64,000 nt of DNA from Dehalogenimonas sp. 4OHTPN (GCF_040448695.1 NZ_CP159307.1:124001-188000); one strand, 5' to 3'. Counted from the stretch's first letter, positions 27,046 through 37,027 are shown. Notes: generated by a model not told the origin, from the letters alone. Program-made: numbers and translations.

Positions 27046-28974
27046 TTAAACGTCCAGGTTTTTAACATGCTGGGCATGGGCCTGGATAAAGGCTTTCCGC
27101 GGCGGCACCTCGTCACCCATGAGCAGGGCAAAGGTGGCGTCGGCGCGGGCGGCGTCGGCCACTTCCACCGTCAGCAAAGTACGGGTAGCCGGATTCATCG
27201 TGGTGCTCCAGAGCTGCTCGGCGGACATTTCGCCCAGACCTTTGTAGCGCTGGATATCCACATTCTTGCCCTTGAACTCTTTGAGCGTCTCGGCTTTTTC
27301 GGTGTCGGAATAAACCCAGCGCTCGTTCTGGCCTTGCTTGATGCGGTACAGCGGCGGCTGGGCGATGTACAGCCCGCCGCCCGAGATCAGCTTGTTCATA
27401 TGCCGGAAAAAGAAAGTCAGCAGCAGGGTGCGGATATGAGCGCCGTCTACATCGGCATCGGTCATCAGCACCACACGGTGATAGCGCAGTTTTTGGAACT
27501 CGAAGTCGTCGTCGATGCCCGCGCCCAGGGCGGTGATGAGGGCCCTTATTTCTTCGTGAGACAGCATCTTGTCCGGCGCCGCTTTCTCCACGTTCAGGAT
27601 CTTGCCCCTGAGCGGCAGAATGGCTTGGAAACGCCGGTTGCGGCCCTGTTTAGCCGAGCCGCCGGCCGAGTCTCCCTCAACCAGGAACAACTCGCAAAGG
27701 GACGGTTCTTTCTCGGAGCAGTCGGCTAGCTTGCCGGGCAGCGTACCGCCGTCGAGCGAGTTTTTCTTGATGATCAGGTCACGCGCTTTGCGGGCGGCGT
27801 CGCGGGCCCGAGCCGAGGTGAGTACTTTGTCGATGATGCGCCTGGCTTCGTCCGGGTGCTCCTCCAGATACAGGGCTAATTGTTCGCTGACAACCGAATC
27901 AACCAGACCTTTCATCTCGGCGTTGCCAAGTTTACCCTTGGTCTGGCCTTCAAACTGTGGCTCGGATAGCTTGACCGAGACGATGGACACCAGGCCTTCC
28001 CGGGCGTCTTCGCCGGAGATATTGAGATCGTCCTTGATCAGTTTGTTTTTATCGGCGTAATCGTTGATGACCTTGGTCAGCGCCGAGCGAAAGCCGGTCA
28101 GGTGGGTACCGCCATCCTGGGTATTAATGCAGTTGGCAAAAGAGAAATTGGTCTCGGTGTACCCGTCGTTGTACTGCAGTGCCACCTCGACAATAGAGGA
28201 ATCGATCTTCTTGTAAATCGGTATCGGCAATCTGTTGATGACATTGCGGTTGTGGTTCAGGTGCCGGACGAAGCCGGTGATGCCGCCCTCGAAGTAGTAA
28301 GTCTGCTCCTCGTCGCTGCGCCGGTCCAATATTGAGATTTCCAACCCCTTATTCAGGTAGGCAATCTCACGGATGCGCTCAGCCAGAGTCTTGTAATCGT
28401 AGGTGGAGTCGCCGAAAATGAACGGGTCGAACTTGAAAGTGGTGATCGTGCCGGTGCCGCAGGCTTCGCCGACAACCGCCACCGGCGCCGCAGGAATACC
28501 CTGCCGGTATTCCTGCCGGTAAAGCTTGCCCTCGTTTTTGACTTCGACCCGCACCCAATCTGACAGGGCGTTGACCACCGAAGCGCCGACGCCGTGCAAG
28601 CCGCCGGAGACCTGGTAGGTTTTACCGCCGAACTTGGCGCCGGCGTGCAGCACCGTCATCACGGTTTCCAGGGCGGAGACGCCGGTAGTCTTGTGGATGC
28701 CTACCGGGATGCCGCGGCCGTTGTCTTCGACGGTGATGGACTCATCCTTATTGAGGGTGACTTCGATCCTGTCGCAGAACCCGGCCATGGCTTCGTCAAC
28801 GGAATTGTAGACAATCTCATAGACCAGGTGGTGCAGGCCGCGGTAGTCGGTGGAGCCAATGTACATGCCGGGGCGCTTGCGGACAGCTTCGCGGCCGCCC
28901 AGTACCTGGATGTCTTCGGCGGTGTAGGACGCCGATCCCCTGTTTTCGTCTTCGGGCAGAGTCTGTTCGACCAT
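27046..28974 (-). CDS. gyrB: DNA gyrase subunit B
   Basis: This 642-aa type IIA topoisomerase subunit has the GHKL ATPase (NSVDEAMAGF, DNGRGIPVG, GGLHGVGASVVNALS), the transducer, and the Toprim metal site (LVEGDSAGGSAKQGR, then DADVDGAHIRTLLL). The length is typical of the short gyrB form. gyrA is about 19 kb away rather than adjacent. A promoter with a leader of about 90 nt lies upstream. Confidence 0.97.
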   Translation of the reverse strand: MVEQTLPEDENRGSASYTAEDIQVLGGREAVRKRPGMYIGSTDYRGLHHLVYEIVYNSVDEAMAGFCDRIEVTLNKDESITVEDNGRGIPVGIHKTTGVSALETVMTVLHAGAKFGGKTYQVSGGLHGVGASVVNALSDWVRVEVKNEGKLYRQEYRQGIPAAPVAVVGEACGTGTITTFKFDPFIFGDSTYDYKTLAERIREIAYLNKGLEISILDRRSDEEQTYYFEGGITGFVRHLNHNRNVINRLPIPIYKKIDSSIVEVALQYNDGYTETNFSFANCINTQDGGTHLTGFRSALTKVINDYADKNKLIKDDLNISGEDAREGLVSIVSVKLSEPQFEGQTKGKLGNAEMKGLVDSVVSEQLALYLEEHPDEARRIIDKVLTSARARDAARKARDLIIKKNSLDGGTLPGKLADCSEKEPSLCELFLVEGDSAGGSAKQGRNRRFQAILPLRGKILNVEKAAPDKMLSHEEIRALITALGAGIDDDFEFQKLRYHRVVLMTDADVDGAHIRTLLLTFFFRHMNKLISGGGLYIAQPPLYRIKQGQNERWVYSDTEKAETLKEFKGKNVDIQRYKGLGEMSAEQLWSTTMNPATRTLLTVEVADAARADATFALLMGDEVPPRKAFIQAHAQHVKNLDV

Positions 28975-29071
28975 AATTATGCCTTAGCCTTGAATTCAGA
29001 TAGATCAGCGCCAGGAGGGAAAGTTTGGCAAAAGAATTGCGTTCGTAAAATCATGCGCTTTTAGACGCACG

Positions 29072-29101
29072 ATTATAGCATTTCAGCGTAGACGGAGGCA
29101 A
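29072..29101 (-). promoter_or_regulatory. Promoter of gyrB
   Basis: On the minus strand TTGCCT (29101-29096), 18 bp, TATAAT (29077-29072), about 98 bp before the gyrB ATG. Confidence 0.65.
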
Positions 29102-29167
29102 TGAAAACAGCCTCCACTGTCAGTTCTCAATTGGGATAACCGAGGGAATAAGGGGGGAATGCCACGG

Positions 29168-29536
29168 CTAGAAAAGGTAAAAGCTGAATGGCTCGCGGCG
29201 CAAACGGATTATCGGCATCCAGTAGAAGGCCAGAAGGAACACAATGGCAACAGACCAAAGATAATCACTGGTACCAAAAAGTGATTTGAAGATACCCGGC
29301 GAAAAATAGCCCAATAAAAGGAGCGGCAGACGCCACCAACGCAGTCTGTCAGGTATCAAGGCTACTAGGTATGCCAGCCCTACAAGTAAAGGCACAGCCA
29401 GCCAGAATACGAATTCTTTCCATTGGCTGGTGAACACGACGATCGCTCCGAGAATTGCGCTGGCAAAGAGGCTGGCCAGGATTTCCGACTGGTCGAGGCG
29501 GCGGATCTTTTGAGTGGCGGTTACCCGTGCCAACAC
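29168..29536 (-). CDS. Small hypothetical membrane protein
   Basis: This 122-aa protein is mostly hydrophobic, with about four predicted membrane segments after an amphipathic N-terminus (residues about 20-37, 43-63, 70-85 and 90-110). I recognise no family and see no catalytic motif. It stands alone between gyrB and an alcohol dehydrogenase, both on the same strand. It is probably real on the basis of its length and consistent hydrophobic pattern. Confidence 0.6.
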   Translation of the reverse strand: MLARVTATQKIRRLDQSEILASLFASAILGAIVVFTSQWKEFVFWLAVPLLVGLAYLVALIPDRLRWWRLPLLLLGYFSPGIFKSLFGTSDYLWSVAIVFLLAFYWMPIIRLRREPFSFYLF

Positions 29537-29585
29537 TCCTCCACGATTTGGAAATCAGCGGACAATACTGATTATACGACAGGCG

Positions 29586-30728
29586 TCAATAAGCCATCCG
29601 ATAGAGGCGCTCAATATCGTCAAATTCCAGCGGCGTCGGATTATGCTTGATCCAAGGCGAAGATACTTTTGCCAGCCGCGCCAGGTCCGGAATCGATTCC
29701 TGCTTCACGCCGAGATTCTCCAGCCGCAACCTCATACCGACGCTGCGGAGCCAGTCCTCGACTGCTTTTTGCCCGTCATCCGCGCCAAAGACACGCTCGC
29801 CCAGAAGCCGGACCCGGTCGCTCCGCTCGCGTAATACATCCGCCAGCCACGCGGGCAGCAGTGCCGCCAGGCCGTCGCCGTGGGCGATGTCATATAACCC
29901 GGACAACGGATGCTCGATGCCGTGGAGGGTCATCGAGCCGTCGCCGCCGCCCAGGCTCGAAAAGGCGGAGCAGGCCATAGTCGAGGCCCAGGCCAGGGCG
30001 CGGCGAGCCTTCAGGTTGCGGAGGTCGCCACGGACGACCGGCAGGTATTCGACGACGGTGCGCAGCATGGCCTCGCGCCAGCCGTCGTTCAAGGGCTCGG
30101 GATGGGAGGCGGTGATGTAGGGTTCGACGGCATGGCAGAAGATGTCGATGCCGCCCGCCAGCGTCGGCTGCAGCGGCAGGGAGAGGGTAAGTTCGGGATC
30201 GACGATGGCGGTCACGGGCTGGAGGGTCGGTCTTGACAGAACGCGTTTCTGGTGGGAATCCCAGTCGGTGATGACGGCGCCGGAATTGACCTCGGAGCCG
30301 GAGGCGGACACGGTGGGAACCATGATGAGGGCCGGGACGTCGCCCTCCGGGTTGTCCGATGTCGTCAGGTAATGCCAGACTGGTTTGTGGCCGGCGGCGG
30401 CCAGGGCGATGCCTTTGGCGGCATCCATGGCCGAGCCACCGCCGAGGGCGATGACCATATCGATGCCGGAGAGGCGGGCCAGGGCGGCGCCTTCATCAAT
30501 TGTCGAAGCCCGGGGATTGGGTTCTACCTTGTCGAATAAAAAAGTTTGAACGCCGGCGCGCTCCAGAAGGTCGGCAGCACGGTCGAGGAGTTCCAGGCGG
30601 CGCATCGTCTTCTGGCCGGAGACGATCAGGGCGCGTTTCCCAATCGCGGCCGCCCCTTCGCCGAGCCGGTCGAAGACGCCTTCGCCGAAAATAACTCTGG
30701 TGGGAAGATTGAATTCGGTGAGTGGCAT
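29586..30728 (-). CDS. Iron-containing alcohol dehydrogenase
   Basis: This 380-aa protein is a group III Fe-ADH: an N-terminal NAD(P)-binding domain with the GGGSAMDAAKG turn near residue 96 and a helical metal domain with Asp and His ligands (GIDIFCHAVEPY, then LHGIEHPLSGLYDIAHGDGLA). The family reduces aldehydes or oxidises alcohols and polyols with NAD(P)H. No partner genes point to a substrate. The length is normal. Confidence 0.92.
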   Translation of the reverse strand: MPLTEFNLPTRVIFGEGVFDRLGEGAAAIGKRALIVSGQKTMRRLELLDRAADLLERAGVQTFLFDKVEPNPRASTIDEGAALARLSGIDMVIALGGGSAMDAAKGIALAAAGHKPVWHYLTTSDNPEGDVPALIMVPTVSASGSEVNSGAVITDWDSHQKRVLSRPTLQPVTAIVDPELTLSLPLQPTLAGGIDIFCHAVEPYITASHPEPLNDGWREAMLRTVVEYLPVVRGDLRNLKARRALAWASTMACSAFSSLGGGDGSMTLHGIEHPLSGLYDIAHGDGLAALLPAWLADVLRERSDRVRLLGERVFGADDGQKAVEDWLRSVGMRLRLENLGVKQESIPDLARLAKVSSPWIKHNPTPLEFDDIERLYRMAY

Positions 30729-31187
30729 GACAACTTCTCCCTGGTTTTACCTCAATATAAAGTCATTACGACACAGGGTCAAACGATAAAGCCAGACAGG
30801 GTTGACTCACCCAATCAGTTCAAAACACGCAATCTGAAGGCTATTGCCTTTGATTGGGGCTCAGTTTAGAATTCAACAAAACAGGCGGGGCAGATAATGA
30901 ATGAAAAGAATAACCGGTTGAAGAGAGCGGCTTGGATTCTTCGATTACTCGCTATTGTGTCCTTCGGCGTCATTGGAGCCGACATCGCCATTTCTGAAAT
31001 ATCGAATTTACGCTGACTGGCTTTTTGCAGCCCGCGAGGATTGTTGGGCCTGATGGTTCTCGGGATCGGAATGCTGGTTGGTTCTGCGTGGGTAGCGAGT
31101 AACGCAACTAAAGGTTAATTGCATTGCCAGGACGAATCGCGCTTTCCTGCGGGCGGAGGTCGCCCAGTGTGCCCGGGAAAGAATGGG
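30729..31187. other. Intergenic region with a decayed small gene
   Basis: Apart from the interrupted small membrane-protein frame at 30897-31118, this 459-bp stretch holds no gene I can support. It lies between two minus-strand genes. Its base composition is lower in GC than its neighbours over 30740-30900. Confidence 0.5.
30897..31118 (+). pseudogene. Small two-helix membrane protein interrupted by an in-frame TGA
   Basis: An ATG at 30897 opens a frame encoding a charged N-terminus and a first membrane helix (AAWILRLLAIVSFGVIGAD), then meets TGA at 31014-31016. The same frame continues for 33 codons with a second membrane helix (GLMVLGIGMLVGSAWVAS) to TAA at 31118. The two halves together look like one 73-residue protein broken by a nonsense mutation. 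Readthrough or selenocysteine is possible but unsupported. The ribosome site ahead (GGCGGGG) is fair. Confidence 0.45.
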
Positions 31188-32372
31188 TTAGTCCATGCTT
31201 GGATGGCTTGAATTGCGGTCCTTCAGCCATTGCCGCTTCTGTGACAGCCGCACCGATTCATCCGTCGGTTTGTAGTCAGAGAGGAAGCCGCGGGCGAAAT
31301 CGTCGTAGCGGCTGTCGAGTATCGCCTGCCGGAGATCCGACATCAGCCGCCGCATAAAGTAAAGGTTGTGCAGGGTGGCCAGACGATAGGCCAGGAGCTC
31401 TCTAGCCCGGAACAGGTGATGGACGTAACCCGCCGAAAACTTAGTACAAGCGTAGCAGCCGCAGCCCTCGGCGATCGGGCCTTTGTCACCCTGGTAGCGG
31501 GCGTTGCCGATGTCGATGCGGCCATAGCGCGTGAACAGGGCACCGTTACGGGCTACCCGCGTCGGCAGAGCGGAATCGAACATATCGATGCCGGCGGCCA
31601 CGCCGCGGACAATGTCTTCCGGGGAGCCGACGCCCATCAGATATCTCGGTTTATCGACCGGTAAAACCTCGGTGGTTGCTGAGGTGATCTCCGTAGTCTG
31701 CTCCTTGCTCTCGCCGATAGCCAGACCCCCGATGGCATAGCCAGGGAAGTCAGCCTCGATTAACCCTTCGGCAGAACGGCGTCGCAAGTCGGCATGAAGT
31801 CCACCCTGGACGATTGGAAAAAGAGCTTGGTCAGCGCGGCTTTTGGTGGATTTACAGCGGAGAGCCCAGGCGTGGGTCCGTTCGACGGCCGCCTCGATTA
31901 CCTCTCGCGAGGCCTCCACCGGCGGACATTCGTCCAAAGCCATAATAATGTCGGCGCCGAAGACTTCCTGGTATTTGATCGCCAGTTCCGGGCTGAAGAA
32001 ATGTTCCGAGCCGTCGATATGGGAGCGGAAGGTGACGCCCTCGTCGCTCATTTTCCTTAGCGGCGATAACGAAAAGACCTGGTAGCCGCCGGAGTCCGTC
32101 AACAAAGCGCCGTTCCAGCCCATGAATTCATGAATCCCGCCATAGCTGCCGACGACCTCGGTGCCAGGCCGCAGGTAGAGGTGGTAGTTATTGGCGAGGA
32201 TGAGCTTGTAGCCCAACTCCTTCAACTCGTCCGGGGTGAGCGTCTTGACCGTAGCCTGTGAGCCGACCGGCATGAAGCAAGGTGTCTCGACGGCGGCGTG
32301 GGGCGTGTTGAGCACGCCTGCCCGGGCTGCTCCGGAAAGGGTCAATTCGAATGAAAAACCAGCCGTCCCCAT
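31188..32372 (-). CDS. tgt: tRNA-guanine transglycosylase
   Basis: This 394-aa enzyme replaces guanine-34 by preQ1/queuine in GUN-anticodon tRNAs. It shows the active-site segment DSGGYQVFSL, QGGLHADLRRRS, GGLAIGE and the zinc site CGCYACTKFSAGYVHHL. ATG at 32372 is chosen because it starts the conserved beta strand (FSFELTL) and nearly touches the end of the upstream HPP gene; the frame extends 24 codons further inside that gene. No queuosine synthesis genes are adjacent. Confidence 0.95.
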   Translation of the reverse strand: MGTAGFSFELTLSGAARAGVLNTPHAAVETPCFMPVGSQATVKTLTPDELKELGYKLILANNYHLYLRPGTEVVGSYGGIHEFMGWNGALLTDSGGYQVFSLSPLRKMSDEGVTFRSHIDGSEHFFSPELAIKYQEVFGADIIMALDECPPVEASREVIEAAVERTHAWALRCKSTKSRADQALFPIVQGGLHADLRRRSAEGLIEADFPGYAIGGLAIGESKEQTTEITSATTEVLPVDKPRYLMGVGSPEDIVRGVAAGIDMFDSALPTRVARNGALFTRYGRIDIGNARYQGDKGPIAEGCGCYACTKFSAGYVHHLFRARELLAYRLATLHNLYFMRRLMSDLRQAILDSRYDDFARGFLSDYKPTDESVRLSQKRQWLKDRNSSHPSMD

Positions 32373-32373
32373 C

Positions 32374-32874
32374 TCAGAACAGGTCCACCAGCCAGCGCCG
32401 CAGGACCCGGTGGATAACGGATAATAAAACAGCAAAAAGCACAACGAACAGGATCGTCGCCCAGCTCCAGCCGGCAGTTAGCAGCCCCAGGGATGTCGCG
32501 GCCGCCGGCGGGTGTTCCGTATTGGTAATTGACATCAGGAACATCGCCAGGGCGATAGCCAGGGCAAACGTCATGGCAGACAGCAACACCGGGTCATTGA
32601 TTAACCCGGTGAATGAGCCGGTGAGAAAAAAATGTCCGGCTGTGCCGGCCAGCAGCCCGACGATATGTCCGCCGATGAGCCGCCGCGGCTGGGCAGTGAT
32701 GGAATGCGGCATGGAAAAGATGATGAAAGTACTGGCGCCCAATGCCGCCACGATGACCACCTGGGTTACTCTTTCAACAAATAGCAGGACGATGAAGAAG
32801 ACAGCCAGCGCCACCAGGCTCTGTAAAACATAAGGTCGGGGATTTTTCTTGAAATGGGAATCGATGATTTCCAA
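32374..32874 (-). CDS. HPP-family membrane protein
   Basis: This 166-aa protein has four or five membrane segments and the signature EHPPAAAT near residue 120 that names the HPP family, together with the GAS(T)F and PRRLIGGH segments. Some HPP proteins are reported as nitrite transporters in cyanobacteria and plastids; here the function is unknown. It sits between ruvX and tgt in one operon; its start is directly next to the ruvX stop. Confidence 0.85.
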   Translation of the reverse strand: MEIIDSHFKKNPRPYVLQSLVALAVFFIVLLFVERVTQVVIVAALGASTFIIFSMPHSITAQPRRLIGGHIVGLLAGTAGHFFLTGSFTGLINDPVLLSAMTFALAIALAMFLMSITNTEHPPAAATSLGLLTAGWSWATILFVVLFAVLLSVIHRVLRRWLVDLF

Positions 32875-33312
32875 TCAGCCAACCTCCGCCCTCGGCCGGT
32901 TTTCGTCCAGCCAGTCCTGAAGGATGACCGCCGCAGCCACCGCGTCGTCACGCTCGGTGATGTAGCCTTTTTTCCTCTTGCGATTGGCCTTCATAATGTC
33001 CTTAGCGTCGGCGGTGGAAAAGCGCTCGTCCTGAAACAGTACCGGTGCATCGGCTATGGCTGCGAGGCGGCGGGCAAAATGCTGCACCCGCTCCGCCTGG
33101 CTCCCGGCAACGCCGGTCAACAGCCGGGGCAAGCCCACGACCACTTTACCGGCGGCGTAGCGCCTGATAAGCTGCGCCACCGTTTCGGCGTCGGTCAGTT
33201 CGTCCTTGCGCTCAATAATCAACAGCGGTCTCGCGATGATGCCCATCGGGTCAGACAGGGCCACTCCCAGCCAACGATCGCCGACGTCGAGCCCAATGAC
33301 GCGTTCAAGCAT
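32875..33312 (-). CDS. ruvX: Holliday junction resolvase-like RuvX (YqgF)
   Basis: This 145-aa RNase H-fold protein has GLDVGDRWLGVALSDP at the start, VVGLPRLLTG in the middle, and DERFSTADA with a final acidic DDAVAAAVILQDWL helix; these give the three acidic catalytic residues. The family takes part in pre-16S rRNA 5' end maturation and possibly recombination. It is downstream of alaS on the same strand, a common neighbourhood. Confidence 0.92.
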   Translation of the reverse strand: MLERVIGLDVGDRWLGVALSDPMGIIARPLLIIERKDELTDAETVAQLIRRYAAGKVVVGLPRLLTGVAGSQAERVQHFARRLAAIADAPVLFQDERFSTADAKDIMKANRKRKKGYITERDDAVAAAVILQDWLDENRPRAEVG

Positions 33313-33394
33313 GGAAGTAGAATACTACCAAGTTAAAAAATATCCAAACCTGCCGACCCGGACAAGCGTCATTGTGAAGGAGTGCGGCGGCTCA

Positions 33395-35989
33395 TTATCT
33401 GATGAACTCTTCAACCGCCTCGAGAGCAGCGGAAAGCTTCGAGGCATCCCGACCGCCCCCCTGAGCGAGGTTGGGACGGCCCCCTCCGCCGCCGCCGGCG
33501 ATTTCCGAAAGACGCTTAATGATGTTGCCGGCGTGATACCCTTTAGCCACCAGGTCCTGGGTCACCGCGGCGACGAATACCGGTTTTTCCCCGGCGACCG
33601 AGCCGAGAACGACAACCGCCGAGCCCAGCCTATCGCGCAGCAGGTCGGCCATTTCGCGGAGAGTCTCGATGCCTGCCTCGGCAACCGAGGCGACGAGGAG
33701 TTTACCGCCGGGAATGGCTCTAGCTGAGGTCAAAAGCGCTAATGCGTCTTTTTTAGCCAGGTCCCTTTGCAGCGCGGCGATGGTGTTTTTCCCGGCCTCA
33801 ACCTCGGCCTGGAATTTTTCAAGACGCTCGTGGAAGGACCTGACCTGATCCCTGAAATAAACCGCCGCACCGCGGCCGGTGACCGCCTCGATGCGGCGGA
33901 GGCCGGCGCCGACGGATGATTCGGAAACGACCTTAAAGAAGCCAATCTCGCCTGTGGCTTTGATGTGGGTGCCGCCGCACAACTCGGCGGAAACGTGGGT
34001 ATCAGCACCGATGGATAGGACGCGCACTTTCTCGCCGTATTTTTCGCCGAAGAGGGCAGTGACGCCGGACTTCAGCGCTTCCTGGTAACCGGTCTCGACG
34101 GCGGCTACGGAATGGTTTTCCCGAATGCGCTCGTTTACGATGTCTTCGACGCGAGCGATCTCTTCGGAAGTGACGGCCTTAAGATGAGAAAAGTCGAACC
34201 GCAGCCGGTCCGGCCCGACAACCGAACCCCGCTGCTGAACGTGTCCACCTAGAACCTCCCGCAGGGCGGCCTGGAGTAGATGGGTGGCGGTGTGGTTGCG
34301 GGCAATGTCACTGCGGCGCTGGACGTTGACTCGGGCGGAAACCTCGTCACCGATGCCGATATGGCCCCGGCTGACATAGCCTTGGTGCAGGAAAACGCCG
34401 GGCGACAAGGGTAAGGTATCGGTGACGACAAAGAGGCTTTCGCCGGAAACTAGTTCGCCGGTGTCGCCGACCTGGCCGCCCATCTCGGCGTAAAACGGCG
34501 TCTTGTCCAGGATAATGCCGCCTTCTTCGCCCTCACGGATGGCGTCGGCGGAGGAATTGTTGACCAGGATGCCGTCGACGACCGCCTGTTGCACCAGGGT
34601 GTCATAGCCGGTGAAGCAGGTCTGTTTCCTCTTGACAATGATGATTGACTCCGAAATATTAATATTTTCATTCAGGGCAAACTTGTGTGCCCCCCTGGCC
34701 TTTTCCCGTTGGCGCTCCATTTCATGGTCAAAGCCTTCGGCGTCAACCTCGAAGCCGTTGCTGGAGGCAATCTCCGCAGTCAGATCCAGCGGGAAGCCGT
34801 AGGTGTCGTAGAGCTTGAAGGCCTGGGTACCGGTGATCTTCCGCTTGAGTTGTGCTTCCTCCGAGGCCATCATTTCATCGAGGATTTGCATGCCGGTGAA
34901 AAGGGTCTCGGCGAAGCGGGACTCCTCGCGGGCTACCAGCTCGGTGATGAAGCCGCGACGGACTGAAAGCTCAGGGTAAACGGGCGCCATGCGGTCGATG
35001 ACCGTCTCGACCAGCGGCACCATGAAAGGCTTTTCCAGGCCCAGCATCCGCCCGAACAGGGCGGTGCGCCGCAGCAGGCGCCGCAGCACGTAGCCGCGGC
35101 CTTCATTAGACGGGATGACACCGTCGGCGATGAGGAAGGTGATGCTGCGGGAGTGCTCAGCGACGATGCGCATGGCCCGGTCGGTTTCGCCGCCGGCGCC
35201 GTATTTTTTCCCCGAGACGTTGGCTACCTTATCGAGCAGGTAGTCGAAGCGGTCGGTCTGGTAGACGCCGGACTTGCCCTGCATGATGGTCGTCAGTCGT
35301 TCCAGGCCCATGCCGGTGTCGATGCTGGGGTTCTTTAGCGGGATGCGGGCGCCGGACTTGTCCTGGTCGTACTGGACGAAAACCAAGTTCCAGATCTCGC
35401 AGAAGCGGCCGCATTTGCAGGCCGGGCCGCAGCAGCCGGGCTCGCCGCAACCGGCGGCCTCGCCGAAGTCGTAGTGGATCTCGGAACATGGGCCGCAGGG
35501 GCCGGAGTCGCCGGCAGGGCCCCAGAAATTGTCTTTCTCCCCCAGCCGCACAATGCGGTTGTCCGGTACGCCCTTGGCCTGCCAGAGCTTCACCGCCTCG
35601 TCGTCGTCGAGGTAGACGGTGGTCCATAAACGCTCGGACGGGATTTTGAGGCGCTCGGTGACGAACTCCCAGGCGAAGTCGATGGCTTCTTGCTTGAAAT
35701 AGTCGCCGATGGAAAAATTGCCCAGCATCTCGAAGAAGGTCAGGTGCGAGGCGTCGCCAACCGAATCGATGTCGGTGGTGCGGAAGCACTTCTGGCAGGT
35801 GGTCAGGCGCGGCGCCGGCGGCTTTTCCTTGCCCAGGAAGTAGGGCTTGAACTGCACCATGCCGGCGGTGGTCAGGAGCAGGGTGGGGTCGCCGTGAGGA
35901 ATCAGGGACGAGGAAGGCAGTATCTTGTGGGCTTTCTCGGCAAAATACTCAAGGTAAAGCGTGCGGAGCTGGTCACCGGTAAAGGACAT
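33395..35989 (-). CDS. alaS: Alanine-tRNA ligase
   Basis: This 864-aa class II synthetase has the N-terminal catalytic core (LIPHGDPTLLLTTAGMVQFK, TFFEMLGNFS), a Cys-rich insertion (CGEPGCCGPACKCGRFC) that probably binds zinc, the editing domain with HNHTATHLL-like RNHTATHLL and CGGTH zinc ligands, and the C-terminal oligomerisation part ending in GGGGGRPNLAQGGG. ATG at 35989 fits the ribosome site AGGTGA better than the GTG four codons upstream. Confidence 0.97.
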   Translation of the reverse strand: MSFTGDQLRTLYLEYFAEKAHKILPSSSLIPHGDPTLLLTTAGMVQFKPYFLGKEKPPAPRLTTCQKCFRTTDIDSVGDASHLTFFEMLGNFSIGDYFKQEAIDFAWEFVTERLKIPSERLWTTVYLDDDEAVKLWQAKGVPDNRIVRLGEKDNFWGPAGDSGPCGPCSEIHYDFGEAAGCGEPGCCGPACKCGRFCEIWNLVFVQYDQDKSGARIPLKNPSIDTGMGLERLTTIMQGKSGVYQTDRFDYLLDKVANVSGKKYGAGGETDRAMRIVAEHSRSITFLIADGVIPSNEGRGYVLRRLLRRTALFGRMLGLEKPFMVPLVETVIDRMAPVYPELSVRRGFITELVAREESRFAETLFTGMQILDEMMASEEAQLKRKITGTQAFKLYDTYGFPLDLTAEIASSNGFEVDAEGFDHEMERQREKARGAHKFALNENINISESIIIVKRKQTCFTGYDTLVQQAVVDGILVNNSSADAIREGEEGGIILDKTPFYAEMGGQVGDTGELVSGESLFVVTDTLPLSPGVFLHQGYVSRGHIGIGDEVSARVNVQRRSDIARNHTATHLLQAALREVLGGHVQQRGSVVGPDRLRFDFSHLKAVTSEEIARVEDIVNERIRENHSVAAVETGYQEALKSGVTALFGEKYGEKVRVLSIGADTHVSAELCGGTHIKATGEIGFFKVVSESSVGAGLRRIEAVTGRGAAVYFRDQVRSFHERLEKFQAEVEAGKNTIAALQRDLAKKDALALLTSARAIPGGKLLVASVAEAGIETLREMADLLRDRLGSAVVVLGSVAGEKPVFVAAVTQDLVAKGYHAGNIIKRLSEIAGGGGGGRPNLAQGGGRDASKLSAALEAVEEFIR

Positions 35990-36084
35990 AAAGGCTGTCA
36001 CCTATCGAAAAACGTTCAGGTTAAGATTGTATGTGAGGGGTGAGGGGATGTCAATTGAAGCTGAACCAATGTTGGAACCCCGGG

Positions 36085-36915
36085 CTAGTGTTTGCCCCCC
36101 TTCTCAGCCCAGGCTTTGTTGGCCAGGAGCCAGCCGCCTGGCTCGCCGGTGTCGTAGCGAGTGCCCTTAAGCTCGCAGGCATACACCGGCCGGGTCTTCA
36201 AGAGCAGCCTCAAAGCGTCGGTAAGCTGTATCTCGCCGCCATAGCCCGGTGGTGTGGCCGCAATAGCCCCGAAGACATCCGGCTCTAGGATATATCGCCC
36301 GATGACCGCCAGATTGGAAGGAGCTTCTTCTGCTTTCGGTTTTTCCACCAGCCCGCTTACCCGGTATATCCCCCGCCCGATGGTTTCTCCTTCAATCACT
36401 CCGTACCTATGTACCTCGTCAGCTCCGCATTTTTCAACAAGTAGGATGCTGCCTGGGTGGCGCCGGTAAACATCCAGCATTTGCTGGAGCGCCGGGGTTG
36501 TTGAATCGATAATATCATCCGGCAGGACCACGCCGAAAGGCTCGTCACCGACAGCGCTTCGGGCGGCGGCGATGGCGTGGCCAAGGCCGAGCGGGGCGGA
36601 TTGATATACCCGGCTGAAATGGGACATTTGCGGCAGGGCTTTAATATCTTCGAGGTGTATCAGATCGCCCTTGGCTTCCAGCAGTGCCTCCAGTTCCGGA
36701 GCTGGTAGAAAATAATCGGCGATAACCTCTTTGCCCTTAGCAATAACGAATACTACTTCACTGATGCCCGAAGCGGTTATCTCTTCAACGATATAGTGGA
36801 TGAGCGGCCGGGACAGGAGCGGCAGCATTTCTTTAGGAATGGCTTTTGTAATAGGCAGGAAACGAGTACCGGCACCAGCGGCAACGATAACAGCCTTTTT
36901 CACCGCGGCACTCAT
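36085..36915 (-). CDS. galU: UTP-glucose-1-phosphate uridylyltransferase
   Basis: This 276-aa nucleotidyltransferase makes UDP-glucose. It shows the nucleotide loop AAGAGTRFLPITKAIPKEML, GLGHAIAAAR, GVVLPDDII and GLVEKPK, in the normal order and at typical length. It is divergent from the orphan rdhB and has AGGTGCAAGC ahead of its start. Confidence 0.95.
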   Translation of the reverse strand: MSAAVKKAVIVAAGAGTRFLPITKAIPKEMLPLLSRPLIHYIVEEITASGISEVVFVIAKGKEVIADYFLPAPELEALLEAKGDLIHLEDIKALPQMSHFSRVYQSAPLGLGHAIAAARSAVGDEPFGVVLPDDIIDSTTPALQQMLDVYRRHPGSILLVEKCGADEVHRYGVIEGETIGRGIYRVSGLVEKPKAEEAPSNLAVIGRYILEPDVFGAIAATPPGYGGEIQLTDALRLLLKTRPVYACELKGTRYDTGEPGGWLLANKAWAEKGGKH

Positions 36916-37027
36916 CTGCTTGCACCTCCCCGCGTGGTTACGCTGTAGCGATTATAGGCTGGCCTGACGCCGGAGCGCAAAAAGGGAGTGCCCGCCAACC
37001 AATTAATACTGGTTATGGTATGTTTTA

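Noticed and set aside
31014-31016. Selenocysteine codon in the small membrane protein
   Set aside because: No bacterial SECIS-like hairpin was evident directly after the TGA, and a membrane micro-protein is an unlikely selenoprotein.
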